Shown in pieces: positions 36,738-49,556 of a DNA stretch of 64,000 nt. Under the pieces are notes generated by a model, which searched no databases, was not told the DNA's origin, and worked only from the letters and a program-made list of their open reading frames with translations. Source of the stretch: Ulota crispa (taxonomy: Eukaryota; Streptophyta; Bryopsida; Orthotrichales; Orthotrichaceae); contig OY987248.1 in the NCBI GenBank assembly GCA_963920765.1, positions 1,493,001-1,557,000 of the forward strand. Direction: 5' to 3'. The translations under genes and the position numbers were made by a program. Each line of letters opens with the position of its first letter. Positions within the stretch are counted from its first letter, which is position 1.

Positions 36738-37919
36738 GGAACTTTTTGAACTCAACGGTAGCGAGAATTCTGCTGCCAGCATTTCAAGAATGCAATCACA
36801 AAAACCTGCAGGTCACTGTGAAGAAATTTAGACTCGAAGGCAGCACGAAGATTATTCCAATGGAGAACGGGATGTACAATTAACCTAACCAGTCTAAAGC
36901 TATAGAAAAGTTAGCAAGAGACTTGGATTTTATACAGGTTACTCTGTGAGCGTGCCTCTTCAGCGCGGATCGGAGCTCGCCAGAATTCTTACCTCAGATT
37001 ACTCGCAGTTGTCAAGTTTCCACCAGTTGTCCGCCTTTGCTATTGTGATCACCTCCTTAGAACGAGTTGATCCAGAATTCTTTGTCTTGAATGAAAAGAT
37101 CTACTTGCCGAGCTGCTGATGCAGTTTCGAGCAGTATGACAGCAGAATGTAGGTCTGTGCATGGTTGCAACTGTCTGACATATCAATATGTTCACTGGCG
37201 TATATGCTTAAAACATACTACAACAACGCGCTTTATGAATACTTCGTGTCATTCGCATAGAATCTTTAGCTAGCATTCAATGAGCTTATCGAATTATAGA
37301 TGCTACGGATTGATTGGCATGAAAGAGGTTCAAACTTCAAACCTGGCACTCATCGTCCGCTAATGAGAGGTCCTACACATGCAACGTTTACAGAGGACCT
37401 TCTTTTGTGACCTGCTCTTTAAAGATGCGGTAATGACTGAAAACTGAGTTGCACTACATAAAAGAAGATCCTCTGCGACAATTGCGACGCTACACTAACG
37501 TAAGCAACTATTTGCGTACCTCGTCGGAACCATTCACCATGGCTGATAATTCCAGAATGCATGAAAATGTGGTGAACTTCACTGACTAAAACAAATGAAT
37601 TTTTTTATAGCATCTGCCAATGCGACAATTCTCTACATACGCAGAATTTTCATGAGCCACAATCTATAGTTTGACCTAATACCATTCGCATTTCTGAAAG
37701 AAAGACGAATGATTTGTCAAATCTTTCACGGCGGTCGGTAACAATGCGTTTTCCCCTGATCTGTTGTAACCAGCAGAGACGGTTTCAAGAGCTTTCCACC
37801 ACGAACTGAATCACGAATGGCAGTTAGCCATAATTGCAGTAGCTCCATGCCCTGGAAAATTCTGTCGAAGTGGAAATCACTCTTCTTCGAACACGTTCGA
37901 GGTTTGAATTTTCGGAGCA
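36738..37919. other. Convergent 3' region between kinase and polyubiquitin
   Basis: 1.2 kb holding the 3' UTRs of two convergent genes. Moderate GC, short open frames without motifs, no repeat pair recognised. Confidence 0.4.
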
Positions 37920-39140
<1,221 letters not shown>

Positions 39141-39326
39141 TTAGCACGGGAGAGCGTCAACGAACCCAAGCTCGGGGAGAAGAAGGGTTGGGGATTTGAA
39201 TTTTGAATGCAAGAAAGGGCGGGCTCGGAGGAGATACAGCAGTTCCTTTTCATACTCATGGCGCCTTTCCAGAACTTTGATCAGCATGTCGCTTGGCATT
39301 TCCTTCTGTTCCCTTCGCCATCCCTG

Positions 39327-39347
39327 CCACGTCATCGTACCACGTCA
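39327..39347 (-). promoter_or_regulatory. Paired ACGT-core boxes upstream of polyubiquitin
   Basis: CCACGTCA occurs at 39327-39334 and 39340-39347, 13 bp apart, about 250 bp before the start codon. On the gene strand each reads TGACGTGG, a typical plant bZIP-binding core. Stress-linked regulation of polyubiquitin would fit, but this is inference. Confidence 0.4.
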
Positions 39348-39763
39348 GTGATTTGAAACGATCCATGGTCCCTAGGGCAGGGTTTTTTTTTCGTTTTTTA
39401 AGAAGTGTCAAAGTGGCGATTTAAAATGTTATAGTGGTGCTCCAAATTTCAACATTCATCCACATAATGGTTTATGTGTAGAAAATATCACATTAGCACA
39501 TATTACATGTTTATAATTTGGTTTGTATTCACAATTTGGCAATTTCATCCAAGATTTTTTTTTTAATTTGAAGTTTTTTTGGCAATTTCATCCAAGTTAT
39601 TTGGCACAATTTTTAGCCAGATTTTTTTCTGGTGCAATTGAGCACCAAATGGTCAAAAAATAGGGCTCATACGATTTCAAAACATGGGTACACTAAATAT
39701 TGCATTTAGGTTGTCTAAAATCTTAACACCTAAACGCTTGGCTTGTCTCCATGACTACTCCTC
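39348..39763. other. Intergenic, nothing recognised
   Basis: AT-rich sequence with T runs; no gene. Confidence 0.35.
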
Positions 39764-39892
39764 TAAACACCATATTTGTTAAATTGGGAAAACTAGATTC
39801 TCAAGTTTTGCTCTAATGGTTGGTTTAAGTTGGTCACCTTAAACCCAAAATGTTACAAAATTCTCAATTTAATGAATATGGGGTTTCTAGGT
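39764..39892. mobile_element. MITE-like element, family A copy 2
   Basis: The left end AAACACCATATTTGTTAAAT and the right end, reversed, ACCCCATATTCATTAAAT are inverted. They match the ends of the element at 566-820, but the interior is shorter and different, as expected of an internally deleted member. Confidence 0.5.
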
Positions 39893-40570
39893 GTGGCAAG
39901 TGCTCACCCATTATAATATTGTTTTCAGAAGTTGCAAAAGTCAAGAGTACATGTTGCCCTCATGAAAATTGCAAGAAGGGCATGAGACTTAGTACCATGC
40001 TTGTAAAAAAAATCACAATTTGGATTATCTAAAAATACAAGTGTATTTGATGAGATTTCTTTTTACTTTTATAATGAACCATGTGTTCATGATTATTTCT
40101 AAAAGAAAACCAAATGAAAAACAACTTTTTCCCAACCTATACAAAGGATTTTTTGTTATTCAAGGGAAAAAAAAAGTCCCCTTGAGGGTTTAAAGGTTAA
40201 CATTTACGCTGCCTTACCTTGTAAAGTTATCTCATGACTCGTTGCTTGGCCACTTGGGGGTGCATTCAACTCTTTAAAGACTAGAATTTCACATGATTTA
40301 CAACATGGACATTATTAATTTGTTTTCTAACAATTTTATTGTTGTTATCATGCCCTTTAAAATTTATTTGTTACAATTGTTATTGATGAAAATTATTTTA
40401 GTATCCATAAGTATTTACATAGTGTAAATTGTCAAGAATTTGTTGTTCAAAGTTACAAACTTAGTCACAGTGTATGAGTAAAACAACAAAATTTCATTAT
40501 CATAAGAAAATATCTATTTTACAAGATTTGGACATATCGCATGTCACACTAAACCTTATGAAGATCAAAA
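39893..40570. other. Intergenic, nothing recognised
   Basis: No gene. AGGGTTTAAAGGTTAA near 40185 resembles a decayed end of the TTAA family. Confidence 0.3.
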
Positions 40571-40860
40571 TTTGTTTACTTAAGGATTTTTCTTTTAGCA
40601 TGGAAGATGTGCATATGGATGTGCGTATGGATGTTACCTATACATCCATGCAATCAAATCTCCAAAATTTGTCATTGATGTTTTTCAATCAATTTTCTTG
40701 TAAATCCATGTAAAATCATGATTTGTGACCCAAAGCAATTTGTCAAAATTTGGATTTTAGCTTTTTGAGGTTGAATTTTGGTATGCTTGGTTGGGATTAG
40801 GGGCATGAATGAGATGTAAAAAATACAAGATCAAAGAAGCCCAATTGACCTCTATTCCAA
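40571..40860. repeat. Half-copy of the 17.3-kb inverted-repeat family
   Basis: Diverged match to the right arm at 17715-17930: GTTACCTATACATCCATGCA, then AATCAAATCTCCAAAAT, then TTTTGGTATGCTTGGTTGGG. No opposing arm was found here, so it is a truncated copy. Confidence 0.5.
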
Positions 40861-41245
40861 AACATAACATGACATGGCCTGTGAGTGGAAAAACACAGGG
40901 CAACAAATTTTATTCAAGGGAACTGTACAACAAGATTGCTTGAGTTGAGACAATTTCAAGTTCTAAAGGACAATTCAAAGTCACAAAGATGTTGGTGGTG
41001 TTGATAAAACTTACTAAATATGACATACTCATTTGTGCAAAATTACATTTAATTTGGATCAAAAGCATGGATTAGATATTATCTACTTTCAAATTTTATT
41101 ATTTTTTGTCCCCTTTATTAGGCTTTTCAGATGTGTAACCACTTTTAGATTTGATGAAGAATTGAGTGTGTGAGAGACTGAGAGGGCCGTGGTTTGAGGG
41201 AGGACTGTGATGTTTTATGAGGGACTCTATGTATATTGCATTAAT
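40861..41245. other. Intergenic, nothing recognised
   Basis: No gene or repeat recognised. Confidence 0.35.
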
Positions 41246-41592
41246 TTAACCCCAAAACGACCCTGACTGAGACAGAATGTGTCCTTGACCAATCTTTGAT
41301 ATTTAATAAAACCTTACCAAATTACTATCTTTAATAGTCTATATTTTTGAACAATTATTCTAGAAGTTTAATTTTAGTTTCAATAATTTGACTTATGATT
41401 TTTTATCCAAGATTTTGTACACAGGTGTCCATTGTAATCTTGACTTTATGTAGTGTTGAGGGCTCTTGGGAGTGAGCCTCAAACACATTAGATCTTTGAG
41501 AAAAAATCACATTAGAAATTCATCTAAAAAATAATAAAGTAGATTTTGAGAAGTCATAAATTGATTGGGGTTATGCATGTTAAGCTCTTTAA

Positions 41593-42501
41593 CCCCTAAA
41601 GGCCCAAGGAACCCACTTTGGGCTTTATGAGAACTCAGGCATGCTCTATTGACTTCATAATTTGGAAAATTTTCATGAAATTTGTAGGATGGATGCTACT
41701 CATCACAATCTACATGTGAAGCTTTATTTCATGTCATTTGGATAAGTATTGCAAAAGTTAGAAGGTTTTTTCAATTTCAAAGTCAAATCGGGCAGCAAAA
41801 ATTATATTGTATATATATTTTTTAAATTTTTATAGAATTGTATAGATTAATACCTTCTCAAAAAAATTGAATCTTTCAATTCCAAATAATGAGTTAAGAG
41901 TTAAAATGAGTTTTCTTTTGCGGGCAATGAAGGTAGGAAGAGGGTAGAAAAAACATATAAAGGTATCTTTTACTCTCAATTTTGAAAAATTAAAAATGAA
42001 AATGAAAAATAAAGTTACCAATTTCCTGTTAGAGCATTCTCACCATTGGGACTAACAATTTTCAAATTCTTCCAAAACTTATTAGCATATTAGTTATATC
42101 TTTCATTCATCAATACCTTTCACTTTACAACTTTTGTAAAAATGAATCCTTTTTTTTTTGGTTAATTTTTTTATAAATGCTTTCAACCCATTTTCCAGCA
42201 TATTGCCAAAATTGCACAAGAAATACAACATATGTGTTTTTTTCTAAAGTTTTTGAAAATCAAAGCTTCACCTTTTGGAAGGGCTAGAAAAGCCTATATT
42301 TTGAAGTTTAGGCACATTGATCTTGCAATTGGTGGGATATTCATTCTGAAATTTTGGGACAATGTACTTGTGCAAGTCAACCAAAGGATCCTATGGTTGG
42401 ATTTGTTAAAAGGTAAGTTTTCAATGAAGATTTTGACCCTAGTTTGGGGACTAGTATTTTGAAGCAGTTTTGGGCCTCTAAACACAAAAGAATTTTAGGG
42501 G
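41593..42501. mobile_element. Nested TTAA-flanked TIR element, 909 bp
   Basis: Ends CCCCTAAAGG and TTTTAGGGG, flanked by TTAA at 41589-41592 and 42502-42505. It sits in the left arm of the larger element; the opposite arm (about 43740-43755) shows the uninterrupted site, where CTCTTTAACCTCAT appears (reversed) with a single TTAA. This supports TTAA as the target duplication, as in piggyBac elements. The short frames inside show no transposase. Confidence 0.75.
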
Positions 42502-42815
42502 TTAACCTCATGTTTTTTTGGTGTTCAACTTTTTAAATTTGACTTGTGAAAAGAAGCTTGAAAGACTTCAAATCACTTTCATAGTTTTAACACCCTCGTG
42601 ATTAAACATTATAATCTTTCAATCCATAAGAGATGTTGTTATGTGTTTATTTTCTAATGTGATTTCTAACATGTGTACTTTGATTTTATACAGTTACGAA
42701 TAAAAAAGCATTGATGCAAATTATCAAAATGTTGACATTTTGTTTAAATTAGAGCAAATTCCTAAAAGCTCAAGAATTTCCAAGGACATTTTGGGGTTAA
42801 GGGAATACTTACCGT

Positions 42816-43055
42816 GAGTGGGGGATCCATGAATTGTGAGCTTGGAGCCTAGATTTTTTTTAATCAAAGCATTAAATTTCACCTATAAATGTGTACAATA
42901 TAGGTGCTTATAATTGTGCATATAAAACTCATCTCTTAAAAAACTTGTTATTTTGTTTAGTTTTTCATTTATTTTGAGCTCAAAATTGGTTCCAGGTCAC
43001 ATAATCTTTGGCTCACTGCTCATGGCTCACCATTTCACACTCACTTAATAACTTT
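42816..43055. repeat. Dispersed repeat family C, copy 2 (inverted)
   Basis: Reverse complement of this stretch matches 4368-4590: GGTGAGCCATGAGC, then ACCAATTTTGAGCTC, then AATCTAGGCTCC, then TCATGGATCC. Confidence 0.5.
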
Positions 43056-44099
43056 GTCCCGTTCAGTTATATTTTGTAATATGTTTCCTCTTTATCCTTT
43101 TATTCTTAGTTTTTATAATCCTCTTGTTCTTGATTCTTGCAGTTTTCTTCCTTTTGAGGTCTTTTGTAACTTCCAGTTGTCTCTAATTGAGTAATGTTAT
43201 CACATTTTTGACTAGGTAAAACAAAATAAAAACTTGGAACCAACTTGGTCAAATTTTTGGAACACGGAGCTTTTATCTAATGAATATATGATCATTTATT
43301 GCAGGGAAAATGGCACAGTTTTTTTATTTATTTATTTATTGTTGTAGGGTTTGAGGCGTCTCATAGCACCCACAAAAAAATTATAATAAAATAAAATGAT
43401 TCAACATGCATGATTCAAGAAATGTTCTCCAATTCATTGCCAATCTTAACCTCAAAGTGACATTGCATTTCTAGGGCTTCTAGGAATTTTCTCTCATTTG
43501 AACTAAAAGCCAATATTTTGATAAGTTGTATCATTTTTTTTTTTTTGAATTGTAACAGTATAAAATCAAACTAGACATGTTAGAGATCACATTTGAAAAG
43601 AGAACACAACTATCTCTTATGATTGAAAGATTATAATGTTTGATCATGAGGGTGTTAAAATTGTGAAAGTGATTTGAAGTCTTTCAATCTTCTTTTCACA
43701 TGTTAAATCAAAAAAGTTGGTCACCAAAAACATATGAGGTTAAAGAGCCTAACATGCATAATCCCAACCAATTTATGTCTTCTCAAATTCTACTCTACAA
43801 CTTTTTTAAATGAATTTCTAACGTAATTTTTTCTCAAAGATCTAGTGTATTTGAGGCTCATTCCCAAGAGCCCTCAACACTACATAAAGTCAAGATTGCA
43901 ATGAACACCCGTGCACAAAATCTTGAGTAGAAAATCATAATTAATCATTTGCAAAACCAAATTGTTGGAGTTAAAACTAAACTTCAGAAAGAACTTTTCC
44001 AAAATATAATATACCAAAAATAGTAATTTGGTCAGGTTTAATTCAACCTCAAAAATTGGTCAAGGATAATTTTTGTCCCCAATAACGCTTTGGGGTTAA

Positions 44100-44439
44100 C
44101 ATTCAATTTTACTTTGTGCTCTCCAACCCCATTGCTAAAAGATGTCCTGACGATTTTTGAAGTAGATATAAGACTTCTGAACCTTTCTCTCTCTTTTTTT
44201 TCCTTTTGTTTTCTCTTCCTTTCTTTCTCTATTTCCTTCCTTCCTTCCTTCCTTCTCTACTTACTTCGTTTATTCCTTTCTTTGTCTCATCTTCTCTCTC
44301 TCAAAGAGTTTGTTTTAAAGCTGCCAAAGGATGTTATAGTTTGACCTATTGGATCTCAATTCATACCTACTCAATATAAAATTATTGTTCTATTGTAACC
44401 AAAAGTAAAAAAAACATGTTAGCAAATTCAAGCTTCCCA
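44100..44439. other. Intergenic with (TTCC)n tract
   Basis: Pyrimidine-rich stretch at 44180-44300 including (TTCC)n at about 44233-44252. The open frame through it is a low-complexity artefact. Confidence 0.4.
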
Positions 44440-44584
44440 AAAGTAGAAGGAAAAAGTGTTCTAAACAATTAGATCACAACAATTATAAATATTCTAAACA
44501 ACTAAATAATAACTCAATTACAATTATTTAGGATATTTGTAGGTCATTGTGAGCCAGTCATTAGGACACATTTTTCTTCTAGTG
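44440..44584. mobile_element. Degenerate CACTA-like MITE, copy 3
   Basis: The right end TTTTTCTTCTAGTG (44571-44584) matches the CACTAGAAGAAAAA terminus. The left end AGTAGAAGGAAAAAGTGT near 44442 is its degraded partner. The inside shows weak palindromy. Confidence 0.45.
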
Positions 44585-45569
44585 CAAGTTTCACACAAAT
44601 ATACAATTCTTTTCATGCAGCTAGTTGAAAAATGAAAATGTTAAACTTATGAAAGTGCATGTTTTGACAAGACCGCATTCCTCATGTGAGCTTGGTACAC
44701 TCCTCATTAAATATGCAAGTGTGAATTTAAGGTGGGAAAGCTTAGATTTTTCCCCTAGTAAAGCACATTGGAGTTTAGAGATTTATCACTTGAAGATTGA
44801 ATTGGGGATTGAATTCATACTTGGATTTTGATATCCCAATTTGATCTTCAGCTAGGGAAGGAGATAAAGTTGACCAACTCCGAAATAGGGACAACATTTT
44901 TTTTTAAGTCCTTGTAGGTGAACAAATTTGACTTTTTCCACCCACGCCGACATCACGTTTGAATAGTATATCAAACCATGTTGAATGAAGCCGGTAATTT
45001 TATCAAAAATTGTACGCAAAAAAGAGCTCACGGCACAAAACGCTTTCCCCTACCCCCATGGAAAGCCTGTAAGATAACTAAGTTAAACCTTCTAATGCAA
45101 TGATCTTTCACATAATGTTGACTTCAATTTTTTGATGAAATTGAAGCAATGAAGTATCCGAAAACGGTAAGGAATACGAAAGAAGACGGATAAAATTTGA
45201 AATTGTTCAGCATTTTAGGAAAAACAAAATGGATCCATCTATGGTAAAATGGAGGTGGTAGTTTTGTTCGGAGTGGTTTTAAATAAGAAAAATTATACTA
45301 CTTCTTGCTTGGGCAATGTTAGATGATATGAGTTTTTTTTTGAACGTAAATGTCCTTAACATGGACATTTATAATGTTCAACTGCCATGATTAGATACAA
45401 AATCAAGCAACAAAGTATTAAAAATGATGAATTCCAGAAGCACTACTATAATCGTTGGTGGTCACTCATTCTAGATAACTAATGGATCCATTTATAGTAC
45501 CTTGAAGGTGGCAAATTGGTAGCAAGGTAACCTTTCGTGTAATTTATTTCAATTTAACTAAGTATAGAG
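44585..45569. other. Intergenic, nothing recognised
   Basis: No gene or paired repeat recognised. Confidence 0.35.
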
Positions 45570-46005
45570 GCATTTTTTTTTGGGAACTGATACAATATAT
45601 GCACACCTGGAATTTAATATATGCAAACCAAGGGGGAGGGAAATTTTAGATATCTACCATCGACAAGTTGAATTCGGAAAATTTTAATTCAAATTTGAAT
45701 TTAAAGATCTTGATTTAGCTTAGAACCGCAAAGGAAGTTACAATTGAACAACGTCCTATGGAAAAACTTATCTCTTTTTACAAATACAAGTTCAAACAAT
45801 AACTTGCCCCTTAGTTAAGCTTTTCCATTAGGTGATGTTCAATTGTAACCTCCTTTGTGGTTCTAAACAAAATCAAGGTCTCTAAATTCAAATTTGAATT
45901 AACATTTTTCAAATTCAACTTGTTGATGATAAATATCTAAAATTTAACCCCCCATGGTATGCATATATGAGGTGTGCGTGTATCAATTTCCTTTTTTTTG
46001 ATACT
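45570..46005. mobile_element. Fold-back element with ~190-bp arms
   Basis: The left arm (about 45570-45765) and right arm (about 45815-46005) are imperfect reverse complements: CAAATTTGAATTTAAAGA on the left against TCTAAATTCAAATTTGAA on the right, then GGAAGTTACAATTGAAC against GTTCAATTGTAACCTCC. No coding capacity. Confidence 0.6.
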
Positions 46006-46770
46006 ATAAACATCTTTTCTAAGTGTGCATTAGATTGGTTTTGAAAATTCTTAGGTTACACTTAAAGTTTCTTACAACTTTCATCTTTGAAAAATAGAGA
46101 TTGTCTCATAATATTTCTGAAAATTATGCAGCCATTTACATTTTGTTCTGTAAACATATGCTAATGTAGAGTAATTCTTCATTGCTTTCTCTTATGATAT
46201 CTTTGTGATGCAAAGCTTTAGAGACAATTATAGGTATAATTGTGTTAATCCTTGAATGGAGATTTGCACCAAAGCGTCTATTTCCATACTTTTATCCTTG
46301 TTGAATAGAAGTGATCTCAAAGACTCCTCAAAGATGCCTTGAGTGTTGTTGAAGAGTGCGTAATCATTTTTACATCATCATATTGTTCAATTGCATTTGC
46401 AAAATAATAGTGTTTCTCAAAAAATCCCAAAATAATAGGTAATTCATTTTATCCTTAGCCGTGCCCCCATGATACAACAAAAGATTCTCATCTAACATGG
46501 GCAACTAACAAACCTCTACACAAAACTTGAGTTGACACCATTGGTAAAATTTGATTCTTGGTCAACTCAATCACAATAATTACAATATTGCATTGTTAAG
46601 TCCTAACAAAACTTGATGAAGTGATAGGCAAGAGTGATAGGCAACTTGATTTTCTCAATATCCTACTTTGATTTTTGTTAAAATGTGTAACAAAATATAC
46701 ATCTATATATATGTATTACAAATGTCATTTTACTTTCTGAAACACATGGTGACCATATCATAACACTTAG
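46006..46770. other. Intergenic, nothing recognised
   Basis: No supported gene. Confidence 0.35.
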
Positions 46771-46777
46771 GCTCTAA

Positions 46778-47693
46778 CCCCTAAAGGACCAAGCCCTTTT
46801 TTCATAAAAAATCACTGAAAACTGCCACTTTAGGGAGAATGAGTAGAAAGGTAGGAAAAACAATTTTTTTGGAAATTCAATAGTAAGATCTTGCCCCAGA
46901 CTATGGGAGGTATATGTGGGAAAATTTTCAGCTCATTTTAGAAGTAGAGGAAAGAGATATTGACATTTATAGTGGAAAAAAAAATTTCAAAAGCCTTTGA
47001 CGGCTCCTATATCAAAAAAACTACTCAACGCAAAGTTGAGGTTTATTTTTCTCATGTAGAAGACCAAGTTAGGTGTGTGTTGGAGAATTTTCAAATGAAT
47101 TGGAGGTGTGGATCATACTTTGTAAATTCTTGCAATGCCGTAAGGCCATGAAATTTGCATATATGTTAGGCAAACTTAGAGAATTTATGTAAAATTTAGA
47201 AATCTGAATTATTTTGATCCAAATGGTGAAAACCAAGGAATCTTAGTCTACTACAACATGAGAAAAAAAAAGTAAAAAAAAAACAAAACACAAAGAGCTC
47301 AAAAAAGAAAAGCAACAAATTTTAATAGAGGCAAAATGAATGGAGGTAGTCTCATACCTACCCGCAAACTAAAACTTCTCATCACTTTCATCTCATCAAT
47401 CAAATTTGAATGATTTAAAGATTCCCACATTTGTATAAATATGAAGAACCAATTTCAGATTTAAAGAAAAAAATGCAATTTTGATTTTTTTGTGTGGGCT
47501 GCCCGCCCTTGCCCTTTTTCAGAAATTCATGCATATCTTCTTCAATAAATGTCGGAATGAAGAAAAAATTAGATGCTCACGTAGATATTTGAATTCCCCA
47601 CCTTTAATAAAAGTTTCAAAAAATCACAAAAGATAGATTAGCACATGCCTGAAATCCATTCGTCCCCCAAGGGGACAGTTGCTCCTTTAGGGG
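46778..47693. mobile_element. TTAA-family TIR element, 916 bp
   Basis: Left end CCCCTAAAGGACC and right end GCTCCTTTAGGGG are inverted. The right flank is TTAA (47694-47697); the left is CTAA (46774-46777), one change from TTAA. The right subterminal GTCCCCCAAGGGGACAGTTG is shared with 2998 and 11091. The size agrees with the other two ~0.9-kb members. Confidence 0.65.
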
Positions 47694-48259
47694 TTAAAGT
47701 CAATAAATTACACTACTTGTTGTTGAATGACACATTTTCGAACCCACTTCAGCCTAACCAAATAGCTCAATCCAATGTCTAGGGAGATTCCGAGTTTCAT
47801 TAGTAAAAATTCGATATTTATCATTCATTTTCAACCAGTTTTCGAGTGCGTGCCTACATATTTATGCAATACCTACATATTTTTGTAGAATCTTTCCGAT
47901 TTTTATCGATAAATTCAAAAATTTTACCTAGTGATTTTGTCAGTCCGTTAGCCTGTCCTTCTAAGTTATTGGTTTCTAAATCTCCCTGCTCATTGGCTTG
48001 AACCCACATCAAACTACAATATTTCCCCACGTGTCTACACCGCTTTGATGCCTTCAAAAGGCTCTTCCCATTCCCCAAAAAACCAGAAAATTCAGTGGCG
48101 AACCAATGCCAGCCCTGTCAACAATTAACCGCCTTTGATAAGCCGGCCATTCGCCCCCAACCTACGTGTCTCACATGCACAGGCTCGCAACTTCTTGGCC
48201 AATCCCTGCCAATCCCGCCTTTTCAGTTCATCGAAATAAACATTCCAGCCGGAAAAGGT
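47694..48259. other. Intergenic, nothing recognised
   Basis: No supported gene; the 74-codon minus-strand frame at 47854-48078 has no motif. Confidence 0.3.
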
Positions 48260-48900
48260 ACTAACATACCCTAAAAGTAATAAACATACTGTTGAAGTTA
48301 CTAACGTACCGTAAAAGTCATTAACATACCGTAAAAGTTATTAACATACCATAGAAGTTAGGGAAAATTTCATTTTCATGGGTACCCCTGAAGTTTGCGG
48401 TAGATACCCCAGCTTTTCCAGAAATTGCACAAATACCCTTGTACCATAATCTTTAGGCATTTATTGTGCTCGTATTTCCTTTATGACCAGTGTTGTAAAA
48501 GGGAATGTAATGTAATCAAAAAGAAGCAATGAGCGCACAAAGGAAGAAGGGAAATGGCATGCACAACAAAACAAAACGGTTGCAATTTTTGGTCCAAGGA
48601 TATGTATGAAATTTCTGCAAAAGCAGGGGTATCTATGAAAATATTGCAAACTTCAGGGATATCTATTAAAATATCGCAAACTTCAGGGGTATCTATGAAA
48701 ATATCGCAAACTTCAGGGGTATCCATGAAATCTTCCCTAGACGTTACTAACGAACCGTAAACGTCACCGCAAAAGTTACTAATACACCGTAAAAGTCACC
48801 GCAAAAGTTACCGGTACCCCGTAAAAGTCACCCCAAAAGTTAGTAATACACGGTAAGAGTTACTAAAATTCCGTAAAAGCTACTAAAGGATAGTGAAAGT
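48260..48900. repeat. ~20-bp minisatellite split by a MITE
   Basis: Degenerate units built on CCGTAAAAGTTACTAACATA repeat at 48260-48360 and again at 48738-48900. The two halves are separated by the 377-bp element at 48361-48737. The array ends about 650 bp before the start of the metallophosphoesterase gene. Confidence 0.75.
48361..48737. mobile_element. TA-flanked MITE containing a 30-bp tandem repeat
   Basis: Ends GGGAAAATTTCATTTTCATG and, reversed, GGGAAGATTTCATGG are inverted, with the CCCCTGAAGTTTGCG block following on each side. TA lies on both sides (48359-48360 and 48738-48739), a mariner-type target. The right half contains a tandem repeat of exactly 30 bp (starts 48631, 48661, 48691, partial 48721) derived from the TIR sequence. 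The open frames through it are repeats, not genes. Confidence 0.7.
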
Positions 48901-49556
48901 TTTTCAAGGAGGGGACCAAGCTGGCGGCATTGACTGCAGGAGGGCGAGACTGCGAGAGCGCCCTTTCAGAGTTCGATGGCGGGTGTCACGGGCCTGGGCG
49001 TGGTGTCTCCGCCGTCCTGCATTCAAAACGATTTGGTGGGGAGTTTTAGCCTTTGCTTTGCTTGGAGCCTGCGTTCAGTTCGCTAACAAATTGCTAACAA
49101 ATTGCGAGCATTAACACATCAAACCCAACGTGATGATAAGAACTTTGCATCGTGGTGCTTCGGTAGCGTGATAGCGTGGCACGCATCAGCTGCTGCTGCG
49201 CTTTTTCGCACGTCATGCGCTTTCGGACCGGCCATATTGCGTGGCTTTTTAGTTCTCTCGAAGGTTTGGAGAGGCGGCTTTCGAAATTAGAAGCTGACGG
49301 TATGTGGGTTACGCTTCAAAGCGAATTATTATCACGTGGATTGCAAGGTTGCGTGAAGTGAAAGCAATGAAAAACAGGGGTTGATTGGATTGGATTTTGT
49401 GCAGTGGTTTGGTTTTTGAGAGAGGATTAGGTTGAAGCTTTTGCAGGTGTTTGATTTGTTTTCTTGAGATTTGGAAGAGTACTGTGGAGTGGAAGTGAGG
49501 GTTTATCTTGGGGGAATTGATTGTGATCTTTATGTAGATAGATAGGAGAGAGAGAA
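48901..49556 (+). other. Promoter and leader region of the metallophosphoesterase
   Basis: GC rises here relative to the intergenic DNA, as in other gene leaders of the window. The short frames at 48893-49361 lack motifs. No clear TATA box was identified. Confidence 0.35.

Larger units (their letters stand above)
41250..44095. mobile_element. Large TTAA-flanked inverted-repeat element with a nested insertion
   Basis: TTAA flanks both sides (41246-41249 and 44096-44099); ends are CCCCAAAACG and CGCTTTGGGG. The left arm (41250 to about 42705) and the right arm (about 43545-44095) are diverged reverse complements over several hundred bases. The left arm is interrupted by the 909-bp element at 41593-42501; without it the host is about 1.9 kb. 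The centre holds family C repeat copy 2 (42816-43055). No transposase frame is seen. Confidence 0.7.

Noticed and set aside
44090..44344. 84-codon open frame rich in Leu, Ser and Phe
   Set aside because: It is a translation of a (TTCC)n and CT-rich tract.
48481..48760. Open frames on both strands with repeated ten-residue units
   Set aside because: They translate a 30-bp tandem repeat inside a MITE; a period divisible by three keeps all frames open.
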